Positions 1 to 5,316 of a stretch of 8,361 nucleotides of DNA are shown piece by piece. Every line of letters begins with the position of its first letter. Positions within the stretch are counted from its first letter, which is position 1. The position numbers were made by a program, and so were the translations under genes. Below the pieces are notes generated by a model. It was not told the origin of the DNA, did not search any database, and worked only from the letters and a program-made list of their open reading frames with translations. The stretch comes from Alistipes sp. CAG:514 (GTDB lineage: Bacteria; Bacteroidota; Bacteroidia; Bacteroidales; UBA932): contig HF985986.1 in assembly GCA_000431015.1 (NCBI GenBank), positions 1 through 8,361 of the forward strand. The letters are read 5' to 3'.

Positions 1-13
1 TGGCCTTTTGTCA

Positions 14-29
14 TGAACGTGTTTTGTAA
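14..29 (+). repeat. 16-base repeat, left copy
   Basis: TGAACGTGTTTTGTAA is identical to bases 8301-8316 and in the same orientation. In this copy the following bases complete the near-palindrome TGTTTT-GT-AAAACA (20-33). In one frame both copies end in the codons for ERVL and a stop, so the motif could be the tail of a short coding remnant. Confidence 0.6.
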
Positions 30-77
30 AACATCCCGCGCGGCTCTGTCGGTTAGGTGATGGAATAACGGTATCCG

Positions 78-101
78 CCTGTCTGGTCATGACCTGTCTG
101 G
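78..101. repeat. 9-bp direct repeat flanking a 10-bp palindrome
   Basis: CCTGTCTGG occurs at 78-86 and again at 93-101, 15 bp apart. The junction forms the perfect palindrome GGTCATGACC at 85-94, which overlaps the end of the first copy and the start of the second. No gene is nearby on either strand, so a role as a protein binding site is only a possibility. Confidence 0.6.
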
Positions 102-137
102 CCCGGGAAGGGTGAAGCTTTCGGTCGTGGTTGATGG

Positions 138-243
138 GCTTTTGTTTTCTTTGCCGACGCTTCGGCAGAGTTGGTGGCTATCGATGCGTCGTTCCTGGTC
201 AGACGTGCGCTTTTATCTTTGGAGCTTCGGCAGACTTGGCGAC
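138..243. repeat. Imperfect direct repeat, two copies about 65 bp apart
   Basis: The core GCTTCGGCAGAGTTGG (159-174) recurs as GCTTCGGCAGACTTGG (224-239), differing at one position. Similarity extends upstream into a T-rich segment: CTTTTGTTTTCTTT at about 139-152 compared with CTTTTATCTTT at about 210-220. The unit spacing (about 65 bp) differs from the 16-bp unit further right, so it is a separate repeat family in the same region. Confidence 0.55.
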
Positions 244-289
244 CTTCTGTGCTGCATACAGAGCTGTGTCGGGCTGGACTTGTAATCCT

Positions 290-305
290 GCCAAGGTCGC
301 TTGGC
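290..305. repeat. Short inverted repeat
   Basis: GCCAAG (290-295) and CTTGGC (300-305) form a perfect 6-bp stem with the four-base loop GTCG. There is no adjacent T-tract, so this is not a convincing terminator. Confidence 0.45.
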
Positions 306-372
306 TTTGTGGTTCCCCGGAACTTCTGGGCGGAGTTGGACTTTATACCGTTCGCAGGAATTCTGGCTTGGT

Positions 373-485
373 TTGTCGCATTAAACTGTTGTTGCGCCAA
401 ACCGTTGTCATGTTAAACCGTTGTAGCACCAAAACCGTTGTCGCGCCAAAACTGTAATCGCGCGAACTGTTGATGCTTCAAACCA
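373..485. repeat. Degenerate tandem array, about seven 16-bp units
   Basis: The units start at 373, 389, 405, 421, 438, 455 and 470, and are 16, 16, 16, 17, 17, 15 and 16 bp long. The consensus is close to TTGTCGCGCCAAACCG. The best conserved part is AAACYGTT at the unit junctions, itself containing the short inverted motif AACnGTT; copies 1-4 are the closest to consensus and copies 6-7 are decayed. The period is not a multiple of three and no gene spans it, so it is not a protein repeat. It could be an array of binding sites, a decayed variable-number repeat, or slippage product. Confidence 0.75.
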
Positions 486-504
486 TCAAGGCGGCGGTAA
501 GACT

Positions 505-586
505 AAAATTACCCCTGTGAGGAGTGAAAAATCGTTGCCGTCCATTTACGGGGAGTACGGACATCTCAATCCTCACTGGGGTATTT
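505..586 (-). terminator. Large hairpin with T-run, operon terminator
   Basis: The arms TACCCC-T-GTGAGGA (510-523) and TCCTCAC-T-GGGGTA (570-583) pair over 14 positions with a single T/T mismatch, enclosing a loop of about 46 bases that can fold further. Read on the minus strand, the hairpin is followed by AATTTTAG, a short T-rich tail. It lies just past the stop codon of the head-GIN lipoprotein gene at 609, the last gene of the minus-strand operon. The loop is longer than in a textbook intrinsic terminator, so a 3'-end stabilising structure is the alternative. Confidence 0.6.
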
Positions 587-608
587 CTGTATGGCAGTCT
601 TGGGGAAG

Positions 609-1394
609 TTAGCGGAGGGTTGTTCCGCTGCCGCTTTCGTTGACTTTCAGGGTGTTGGCTTTTAGATGGGTGGCATCTATGTCGCCGGAACCTACCCTGT
701 TGAGCGATGCCGAGCCGGTCTCGCCGGAGAGGGTTATGTCGCCCGAGCCGGATGAGGCTACGGACAAGGTTGCTACATTCAGGTCGGCGTAACAGCCGTC
801 ACCGGAACCGCTGCGGGCGATGTCCATGTTGGCGGCGGTGATGTGCTCGAACTCGTGATCGCCGCTGCCTACGCTGTGTACGGACAGTTTGCCGGCGATC
901 TCCAGATTGGTGGCGATGACATCACCACTGCCGCTTGTCTTTATGCTTAGCGAGTCGCCTTTGTATGCGGAAATGCTTATGTCGCCGCAACCATTGTTGG
1001 AGATGCTGCAGAGTGCAGGTGCATATACCTGGACTTTGATCCTTCCTTGAGGCCTTGAGGTACCGTCATTTAATCGTACTTTCAGTGTGCCTTCCTCGTT
1101 TGTCACCAGAATGGAGTCGATCAGAAAGTCGCAGGCCATCAGATCGACCTTGGATTCGCCTTCTGTCTGGACAATGACTATGTCGTCCATGATCATGTCG
1201 ATGTCAACCGCGTTGAACTGCCCGACATTGTATGTGACGGTGTCGATTTTTACGTCAAGATCCGAGAGGGTGTATCTCAATTCATTCTTGAGTAGTTTTT
1301 TCGTCTTGTCACTGAATCTGAAGTAGCAGGATGACAGGCCTGCCGCCATAAGAACCAGTGCCGCAACAGTCAGTATATTCTTTAAAAACTTCAT
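609..1394 (-). CDS. Head-GIN (DUF2807) domain lipoprotein
   Basis: This encodes a 261-residue putative lipoprotein of the head-GIN/DUF2807 family, whose members are envelope proteins of unknown function common in Bacteroidota. Seen: residues 1-22 form a lipoprotein signal peptide (KFLKN, then a hydrophobic core) ending in the lipobox LSSC with Cys23 as the lipidation site. The C-terminal half carries seven turns built round GSGD-type motifs at about residues 135, 155, 176, 196, 216, 235 and 255 (the last is GSGT), a spacing of 19-21 residues that fits a right-handed beta-solenoid. The reading frame can be extended three codons to a TTG at 1403, but the ATG at 1394 gives a proper signal peptide and is preferred. 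It is the last gene of the operon, 13 bases after the GntR stop. No acidic outer-surface export signal follows the Cys, so it may face the periplasm (inference). Confidence 0.85.
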   Translation of the reverse strand: MKFLKNILTVAALVLMAAGLSSCYFRFSDKTKKLLKNELRYTLSDLDVKIDTVTYNVGQFNAVDIDMIMDDIVIVQTEGESKVDLMACDFLIDSILVTNEEGTLKVRLNDGTSRPQGRIKVQVYAPALCSISNNGCGDISISAYKGDSLSIKTSGSGDVIATNLEIAGKLSVHSVGSGDHEFEHITAANMDIARSGSGDGCYADLNVATLSVASSGSGDITLSGETGSASLNRVGSGDIDATHLKANTLKVNESGSGTTLR

Positions 1395-1407
1395 GATATT
1401 CAAATAT

Positions 1408-1764
1408 TTAGATTACCCAATTGCTTTTATCTAGCAGCTCCTTCGGGTCGAGCCCGAGGAGCTCCATTTTTTTGATGACGGCGGGCAGTTCGACTTCGAG
1501 GAACTCTTTGCGGTTGTTTTCCAGTACGATGTCCTTGGCTTCCGAGCTGATGAAGTAGCCGATGCCGCGTTTGTTGTAGATGATCCCTTCGTTGGTGAGC
1601 TTCTCGTAGGTACGCATCACCGTGTTGGGGTTCACGCCGACCGAGGCGCCATATTCACGGACGGACGGAATCCTGTCGTCGGCGGCAAGCGCGCCGGAAA
1701 GGATTTGCTCGCAGATCATGTCGCTGATCTGTAGGTAGATCGCCTTGTTCGAGTTAAATTCCAT
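1408..1764 (-). CDS. GntR-family repressor, YtrA subfamily
   Basis: This is a 118-residue transcriptional regulator. The N-terminal winged helix-turn-helix spans about residues 8-73, with the family hallmark RIPSVREYGASVGVNPNTVMRTYEKL (given here as its parts: IPSVRE at 32-37, VNPNTVMRTY at 44-53) and the wing motif KRGIGYFIS at 65-73. The C-terminal tail of about 45 residues is helical and much too short for the FadR, HutC or MocR effector domains; this short build is typical of the YtrA subfamily, where it serves dimerisation. YtrA-type regulators usually control an ABC transporter in the same operon, as here: the gene lies 12 bases after the permease stop and before the lipoprotein. The palindrome at 3459-3482 over the operon's transcription start is its likely target, so I infer negative autoregulation. 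The inducing signal is unknown. Confidence 0.93.
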   Translation of the reverse strand: MEFNSNKAIYLQISDMICEQILSGALAADDRIPSVREYGASVGVNPNTVMRTYEKLTNEGIIYNKRGIGYFISSEAKDIVLENNRKEFLEVELPAVIKKMELLGLDPKELLDKSNWVI

Positions 1765-1776
1765 GACCGTAAACTA

Positions 1777-2604
1777 TTAATGCTGGATTCTTTTGAGCCT
1801 GAACCAGATCCAGATGGCGCAGACCGCGACTATCAATAATGTCCAGAAGTTGATGAACCCGTTCAGCCAGAGATCGACGCTGTCGGCGTGCCGGACTGTC
1901 CAGTTCATGAACTTTTCGCCCACCATTACCGGATCCATGTTCGCGAAGAGCATGCTGATCAGCGTGGAGAAAAACATCCCTATGGCAAAGTTGGCCAGCA
2001 ATGTTCCGACCACCTTCCATTTCTTGAATATCAAGCCTCCGAGGAGGAATATGATCGCGTATTGCACGGTGTTCGCAATTATAATCCACAGCCCGTTTGC
2101 CGGAATGATGATGTCCGTGGTTTGAAGCAGGTCGTTGATTCTGAACGATATCAGGGCTCCACCGCAGCTCTTGTCAAACAGGCACACCAGGCCGTCGCTC
2201 AGAAGATAGACCACTATGTACATGATAGGTATGACAAGCAGGGTGACCAGCATCATGGACACGTATTTCTCAAGCCTTGAGGCCGGCAGCATAAGCCATT
2301 CCGAACCCTTGGCCTTGTCGGTGATCTCACCATAGGCTCTGGACGGGAACAGCATCACGAAGATCGTTATCATCACGGCGGCCATCCCGAACCTTACCCA
2401 AATTGAGGGACCGTCGATGCTCATTCCAGAGAACAGCTTCATCAGGCCTCCGTCGAACAGCGCCGCGAAGAACATGTAGAGCATGTAGAAAATGACAGGG
2501 GACAGCGCGAAGGTCAGCACCAGCATTCCGATGTTTTTCCACTGCCTCTTGAGGTCGTAGACAAAATATTTCCCGAACCTTCCGAAATTGAAGTTATTGT
2601 TCAT
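1777..2604 (-). CDS. ABC transporter permease, six membrane spans
   Basis: This is a 275-residue integral membrane protein, the presumed translocating subunit for the ATPase encoded just upstream. Six hydrophobic segments lie at about residues 26-50, 67-86, 115-136, 170-193, 197-220 and 248-269. Between spans 2 and 3 there is a cytoplasmic segment (EITDKAKGSEWLMLPAS, then EKY), a motif I recognise from Bacteroidota ABC-2-like permeases that pair with single ATPases. The upstream in-frame ATG at 2610 directly abuts the ribosome binding site GGAGGA with no spacer, whereas the ATG at 2604 has a six-base spacer, so 2604 is chosen. The site overlaps the region just after the ATPase stop codon (TAAGGAGGA), which suggests translational coupling. 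The substrate cannot be told from the sequence; export is more likely than import because there is no binding protein gene. Confidence 0.87.
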   Translation of the reverse strand: MNNNFNFGRFGKYFVYDLKRQWKNIGMLVLTFALSPVIFYMLYMFFAALFDGGLMKLFSGMSIDGPSIWVRFGMAAVMITIFVMLFPSRAYGEITDKAKGSEWLMLPASRLEKYVSMMLVTLLVIPIMYIVVYLLSDGLVCLFDKSCGGALISFRINDLLQTTDIIIPANGLWIIIANTVQYAIIFLLGGLIFKKWKVVGTLLANFAIGMFFSTLISMLFANMDPVMVGEKFMNWTVRHADSVDLWLNGFINFWTLLIVAVCAIWIWFRLKRIQH

Positions 2605-2610
2605 CGCCAT

Positions 2611-2619
2611 TCCTCCTTA
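2611..2619 (-). promoter_or_regulatory. Ribosome binding site fused to the ATPase stop
   Basis: On the minus strand the ATPase stop TAA runs directly into GGAGGA. This is the only strong Shine-Dalgarno sequence in the operon. Its six-base spacing to the ATG at 2604, and zero spacing to the ATG at 2610, decides the permease start. Confidence 0.75.
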
Positions 2620-3450
2620 TTGTTTGTTGTTGAACATGCCCTTGATCAGTTCCTTGTTCTTGTGGACAGCGTTGAAGAGGGCCTCGACATTGATCTTGCT
2701 GTCCTCGCCGGTCGTGTTGGGACGGACCTGGATGAATCCGCCCGGAAGCTGCTCGCTGTAAAGGGATTCCGGATGCAGCTGCGTTCCATAGTCGAAGTAC
2801 AGTCTGCCTGTGATCTCCTCCACCGTGGCGTTCAGCAGAACGTCCTGGCGGTCAAGGATCATTATAGGGTCGATGATGTTCTCCAGATCGCGCACCTGAT
2901 GGGTGGAGATCACGATGGTGGAAGCCTCGGAAGTGTACTTCATGATCGCGCCCCGGAACTGCGCCTTGGACGGAATGTCCAGACCGTTGGTCGGCTCATC
3001 CATGAATATGTACTTGCATCCACAGGCCAGGGCGAGGGAGATGTAGACCTTCTTCAGCTGTCCGGCTGACATCTGGCTCATCTTCTTGTCAGGGTCGTTC
3101 TCGAACTCCCTCATGATTCCAAGGAATCTGGTGTGGTCGTAATTAGGCCAGAACCTGCCTCTCTCCTTCGCGAAGCTCTCGGCCTTCACAGGCACCGGAA
3201 GAACCTCGTCCGGAAGGTAGTACTGGTTCTGGAGTAGGGACGGGGTTCTGTCGAAAGGATTCTCTCCGTCGGTCGTTATGCTGCCGCCGGTCACTCTCTT
3301 AAGCCCGCACAGAAGTGTCAGAAGCGTGGTTTTGCCCACGCCGTTCTCGCCCAGAAGACCGTAGATGCGGCCTTCCTCAAGCGTTGTCGTGATGCTTTTC
3401 AGAACCGGAACATTGCCGTAGCTGAAAGCGAGGTCTTTGATTTCTATCAT
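2617..3450 (-). CDS. ABC transporter ATP-binding protein
   Basis: This is a 277-residue cytoplasmic ATPase that would power the adjacent permease. Motifs in order: Walker A GENGVGKT (34-41), a Q-loop region around Gln74-Gln76, a signature motif in the variant form MSAGQ (127-131, where LSGGQ is usual), Walker B YIFMDEP (147-153), the D-loop GLD (156-158) and the H-loop STH (His184). About 75 residues after the nucleotide-binding core form a C-terminal extension that I cannot assign. It is the first gene of the operon; the promoter and candidate GntR operator lie directly upstream, and the ATG at 3450 has no Shine-Dalgarno sequence, as is common in this phylum. ATPases of this YtrB/DrrA-like group work in export, in bacitracin-type resistance, or in envelope-stress responses; which of these applies is not visible here. 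Confidence 0.93.
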   Translation of the reverse strand: MIEIKDLAFSYGNVPVLKSITTTLEEGRIYGLLGENGVGKTTLLTLLCGLKRVTGGSITTDGENPFDRTPSLLQNQYYLPDEVLPVPVKAESFAKERGRFWPNYDHTRFLGIMREFENDPDKKMSQMSAGQLKKVYISLALACGCKYIFMDEPTNGLDIPSKAQFRGAIMKYTSEASTIVISTHQVRDLENIIDPIMILDRQDVLLNATVEEITGRLYFDYGTQLHPESLYSEQLPGGFIQVRPNTTGEDSKINVEALFNAVHKNKELIKGMFNNKQ

Positions 3451-3458
3451 ATCTTGTT

Positions 3459-3482
3459 AGTGTAATAGTTTATTAGTACACT
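3459..3482. promoter_or_regulatory. Candidate YtrA-type GntR operator
   Basis: The arms AGTGTA (3459-3464) and TACACT (3477-3482) are perfect inverted copies. Symmetry continues inward with TA/TA at 3466-3467 and 3474-3475, giving 9 of 12 symmetric pairs around 3470.5. The site starts one base downstream of the -7 box and so covers the predicted transcription start of the ABC operon, where a bound repressor would block transcription. AGTGTA-type palindromes are known for YtrA-subfamily GntR proteins, and this operon encodes one. Binding itself is inferred. Confidence 0.7.
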
Positions 3483-3483
3483 G

Positions 3484-3513
3484 CAAAGATAATGAAGTTT
3501 TTTAACAATCAAA
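3484..3513 (-). promoter_or_regulatory. Bacteroidetes-type promoter of the ABC operon
   Basis: On the minus strand the -7 box TATCTTTG (3491-3484) matches TAnnTTTG perfectly. TTTG at 3513-3510 gives the -33 box with an 18-base spacer, one base short of the usual distance. The predicted start point near 3477 leaves a leader of about 27 bases before the ATG at 3450. Confidence 0.75.
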
Positions 3514-3534
3514 GAAAAAATGAATATTTTTTTG

Positions 3535-3597
3535 CCTCTTACCGGCCATCGCGCTCCGGCAGTCATCTGAGCCTGTCGGAACGCGGCGACCGAGAGG
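3535..3597. other. Long imperfect hairpin after the AraC-type gene
   Basis: CGCGCTCCGGCAG (3550-3562) pairs with CTGTCGGAACGCG (3573-3585) at 12 of 13 positions counting one G-U pair on the plus-strand reading. An outer CCTCT/AGAGG pair (3535-3539 and 3593-3597) extends the stem. It begins ten bases past the stop codon of the AraC-type gene. Neither direction shows a T-tract directly after the stem (the minus strand reads into a run of A), so it does not look like an intrinsic terminator. A transcript-end or processing structure is possible. Confidence 0.45.
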
Positions 3598-3606
3598 AGT
3601 GACCTC

Positions 3607-4074
3607 TTACTTCTTCGAATCGGAATATTCCTTAATGTTCCTTTCCCGCCATTCGGTCGGCGTGCAGCCGACTGTCTTCCGGAACTGCTGCCTGAAGTTG
3701 GATTTGTCATTGAACCCTATAGCGAAGCCGATGTGGCACACCGGGGTTTCAGGCTCTTGGATAAGAAGTTCTTTCGCCTCTTCTATGCGAAGATCCTTCC
3801 TCCATGTCGAGAATTTCTTATTCAGAACCTTGGAACAGTAGAACGAAAGCTCCTCACTTGTGATTTCGAGTTCGTTCAGAAGGTCGTCCATCGAGTCATA
3901 GGAGTCGCGGTGCTTCCCTTCCTCGACCCATTTGTCAAGTTTCATCTTGACTTTGGCGATTGTTTTTCGGACGGTGATTGTCTCCTTGATTCCGGAGACA
4001 TTGTTTCTGTGGATCTTCTGCAGCTTCTTGGAAATGCTGAAAAGAAGCGGGTAGTTGGTTCCTAGCGCTTTCAT
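3607..4074 (-). CDS. Short AraC-family DNA-binding protein, sensor domain absent
   Basis: This encodes a 155-residue protein whose C-terminal half (about residues 60-143) is an AraC-type double helix-turn-helix. The first helix-turn-helix spans about 61-84; a connecting helix holds FSTWRKDLRIEEAKELL (88-104); the second holds VCHIGFAIGFNDKSNFRQQFRKTVG (112-136) and the family's terminal CTPTEWR (137-143). The preceding segment around KVKMKLDKWVEEGK (41-54) resembles the linker found just before the DNA-binding domain in the membrane-anchored AraC regulators of Bacteroidota, but here no membrane or ligand-binding domain precedes it. Either this is a stand-alone short form or the N-terminal part has been lost. 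The frame runs up to a TTG at 4086, but ATG at 4074 is preferred; neither has a clear ribosome binding site. Targets are unknown; the ABC operon lies downstream in the same direction with its own promoter. Confidence 0.82.
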   Translation of the reverse strand: MKALGTNYPLLFSISKKLQKIHRNNVSGIKETITVRKTIAKVKMKLDKWVEEGKHRDSYDSMDDLLNELEITSEELSFYCSKVLNKKFSTWRKDLRIEEAKELLIQEPETPVCHIGFAIGFNDKSNFRQQFRKTVGCTPTEWRERNIKEYSDSKK

Positions 4075-4112
4075 GTGTTTGGTCAATTGGTGGTTATGGT
4101 TTTCTATATGAA

Positions 4113-4152
4113 TAAGGTGATGACCGACTATGGGTTGCCGACCATCACCTTA
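4113..4152 (-). terminator. Hairpin after the deoxyhypusine-synthase-like gene
   Basis: TAAGGTGATG (4113-4122) and CATCACCTTA (4143-4152) form a perfect 10-bp stem with a 20-base loop that can pair a little further. On the minus strand it is followed by a T-rich but interrupted tail (TTCATAT). It lies 20 bases beyond the stop codon at 4173 and before the AraC-type gene, which fits a terminator for the upstream enzyme gene. Confidence 0.55.
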
Positions 4153-4172
4153 AGATCTGTGACGGGTGGGGA

Positions 4173-5147
4173 CTACCAGCCCAGCACGTAGGCGAAGATC
4201 AGTGGCGCCACGATTGTAGCGTCGCTCTCCACGATGAATCGAGGAGTGGTAGGGGAAAGCTTGCCCCAGGTGATCTTCTCATTAGGGACGGCTCCTGAAT
4301 ATGAACCGTAGGAAGTGGTGCTGTCTGAGATCTGGCAGAAATATGACCAGAGCGGTGTGCCCTTCCATCCGAGATCCTGCTCCATCATCGGAACGACGCA
4401 GATAGGGAAGTCGCCGGCGGTGCCGCCACCGATCTGGAAGAATCCCACTCCGGCTCCGGTGGCGTTGGCCTTGTACCAGTCAACCAGGAACATCATCACC
4501 TCCACGCCGGTCTTGACGAGGTTGGTAGGGAACTCGCCGCGGATGCAGTGGGCTGTGAATATGTTGCCGGTGGTGCAGTCCTCCCATGCAGGGCAGATGA
4601 TAGGAATGTTCTTCTCGCAGGCTGCCATCACCCAGCTGTCCTTGGGGTCGATCTCATAGTACTGCTCCAGAACGCCGCTGCGGAGAAGCTGGTAGATATA
4701 TTCATAAGGGAAATACCTCTTTCCTTCGTTCTTCGCCTTTGTCCAGACATCGACGAGGGCACCCTCCAGGCGGCGGAAAGCCTCCTCTTCCGGAATACAG
4801 GTGTCGGTCACACGGTTGTAGTGGTTCTCAAGCAGCTCCTGCTCCTGCTGAGGAGTAAGGTCGCGGTAGCCCGGGATCCTGTAGTAGTGTGAGTGAGCGA
4901 CGAGGTTCATTATGTCCTCTTCAAGGTTGTTGGCTGAGCAGCAGACGAACGAGAACTTGTCCTGGCGGATCATTTCCGCGAGGGAAAGTCCGATTTCGGC
5001 GGTACTCATGGCACCGGCCATAGCAAGGAACATCTTTCCTCCCTTGTCGAGAAGGTCGCAGTAGGCCTTCGCGGCGTCAACCACGCATGCCGAGTTGAAG
5101 TGGCGGTAGTTGTGGGTGATGAATTGTGAAATAGGTCCTTTTTCCAT
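4173..5147 (-). CDS. Deoxyhypusine synthase family protein
   Basis: This is a 324-residue homologue of deoxyhypusine synthase, the NAD-dependent enzyme that in eukaryotes and archaea moves the aminobutyl group of spermidine onto a lysine of (e/a)IF5A. Visible family features are the NAD-pocket stretch ANNLEEDIM (72-80), the segment FFQIGGGTAGDFP (236-248) and the catalytic block SGAVPNEKITWGKL (284-297). In that block Glu290, Trp294 and Lys296 line up with the active-site Glu, Trp and the lysine that forms the enzyme intermediate. The HH-containing motif that follows GGG in eukaryotic enzymes is replaced by TAGDFP. Bacteria have no eIF5A, so the acceptor must differ; homospermidine synthesis is a reasonable inference since plant homospermidine synthase arose from this family. 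The frame runs to a TTG at 5177, but ATG at 5147 has AGGA about eight bases upstream and aligns with the family start, so it is preferred. Confidence 0.88.
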   Translation of the reverse strand: MEKGPISQFITHNYRHFNSACVVDAAKAYCDLLDKGGKMFLAMAGAMSTAEIGLSLAEMIRQDKFSFVCCSANNLEEDIMNLVAHSHYYRIPGYRDLTPQQEQELLENHYNRVTDTCIPEEEAFRRLEGALVDVWTKAKNEGKRYFPYEYIYQLLRSGVLEQYYEIDPKDSWVMAACEKNIPIICPAWEDCTTGNIFTAHCIRGEFPTNLVKTGVEVMMFLVDWYKANATGAGVGFFQIGGGTAGDFPICVVPMMEQDLGWKGTPLWSYFCQISDSTTSYGSYSGAVPNEKITWGKLSPTTPRFIVESDATIVAPLIFAYVLGW

Positions 5148-5162
5148 TTTTTGTCCTAATGT

Positions 5163-5195
5163 TAAAAGTATTTTCAAATGCTATCTCGTGTCAGA
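5163..5195 (-). promoter_or_regulatory. Probable promoter of the deoxyhypusine-synthase-like gene
   Basis: On the minus strand TACTTTTA (5170-5163) matches TAnnTTTG at five of the six fixed positions. A weak -33 candidate, TCTG, lies 21 bases further upstream (5195-5192). The resulting start point near 5157 lies inside any gene that would start at the TTG at 5177, which supports the ATG at 5147. Evidence is moderate because both boxes deviate. Confidence 0.45.
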
Positions 5196-5218
5196 AAACT
5201 CCTCTGAACGTACAATAG

Positions 5219-5250
5219 TATGCGAATTTAGAAATTTTAGATTACTTTTG
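5219..5250 (+). promoter_or_regulatory. Bacteroidetes-type promoter of lysA
   Basis: The -7 box TACTTTTG (5243-5250) matches TAnnTTTG perfectly. The -33 candidate TATG (5219-5222), with a 20-base spacer, matches three of four bases. Transcription would start near 5257, giving a leader of about 60 bases. It stands back to back with the promoter of the divergent gene. Confidence 0.65.
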
Positions 5251-5282
5251 CAATTGTTGTATGTTAACGAACAATAAAATAA

Positions 5283-5306
5283 CGAGCGCGCTCGCCTTCG
5301 GGGGAG
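5283..5306 (+). promoter_or_regulatory. Palindrome and UUCG hairpin in the lysA leader
   Basis: CGAGCGCGCTCG (5283-5294) is a perfect 12-base palindrome. It overlaps a second possible hairpin in which CTC and CC (5291-5296) pair with GG and GAG (5301-5306) across one G/G mismatch and close a UUCG tetraloop. The second structure would hide the purine-rich GGGGGAG just before the start codon. The two folds exclude each other. Regulation is inferred only. Confidence 0.4.
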
Positions 5307-5316
5307 TGTCTAATGA

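Larger units (their letters stand above)
1..608. other. Gene-poor, repeat-rich intergenic stretch
   Basis: I find no convincing gene here. Open frames of about 80-115 codons exist on both strands, but they overlap one another, have biased, low-plausibility compositions (rich in Ser/Arg/Lys/Thr on one strand, Cys/Val on the other) and show no recognisable domain. What the stretch does contain is repeats: a 9-bp direct repeat flanking a palindrome (78-101), a longer imperfect direct repeat (138-178 and 208-243), a small hairpin (290-305) and a run of about seven 16-bp units (373-485). Its right end holds the probable terminator of the minus-strand operon. It may be decayed repeat DNA or a regulatory or structural region; the sequence does not decide. 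Confidence 0.6.

Noticed and set aside
53..457. Overlapping open frames of 80-115 codons on both strands at the left end
   Set aside because: They shade each other, have skewed composition without any recognisable domain, lack a ribosome binding site or promoter box, and run into the 16-bp repeat array, whose period is not a multiple of three.
373..485. CRISPR array
   Set aside because: The repeats are only 15-17 bp, contiguous without spacers, and degenerate; there are no cas genes.
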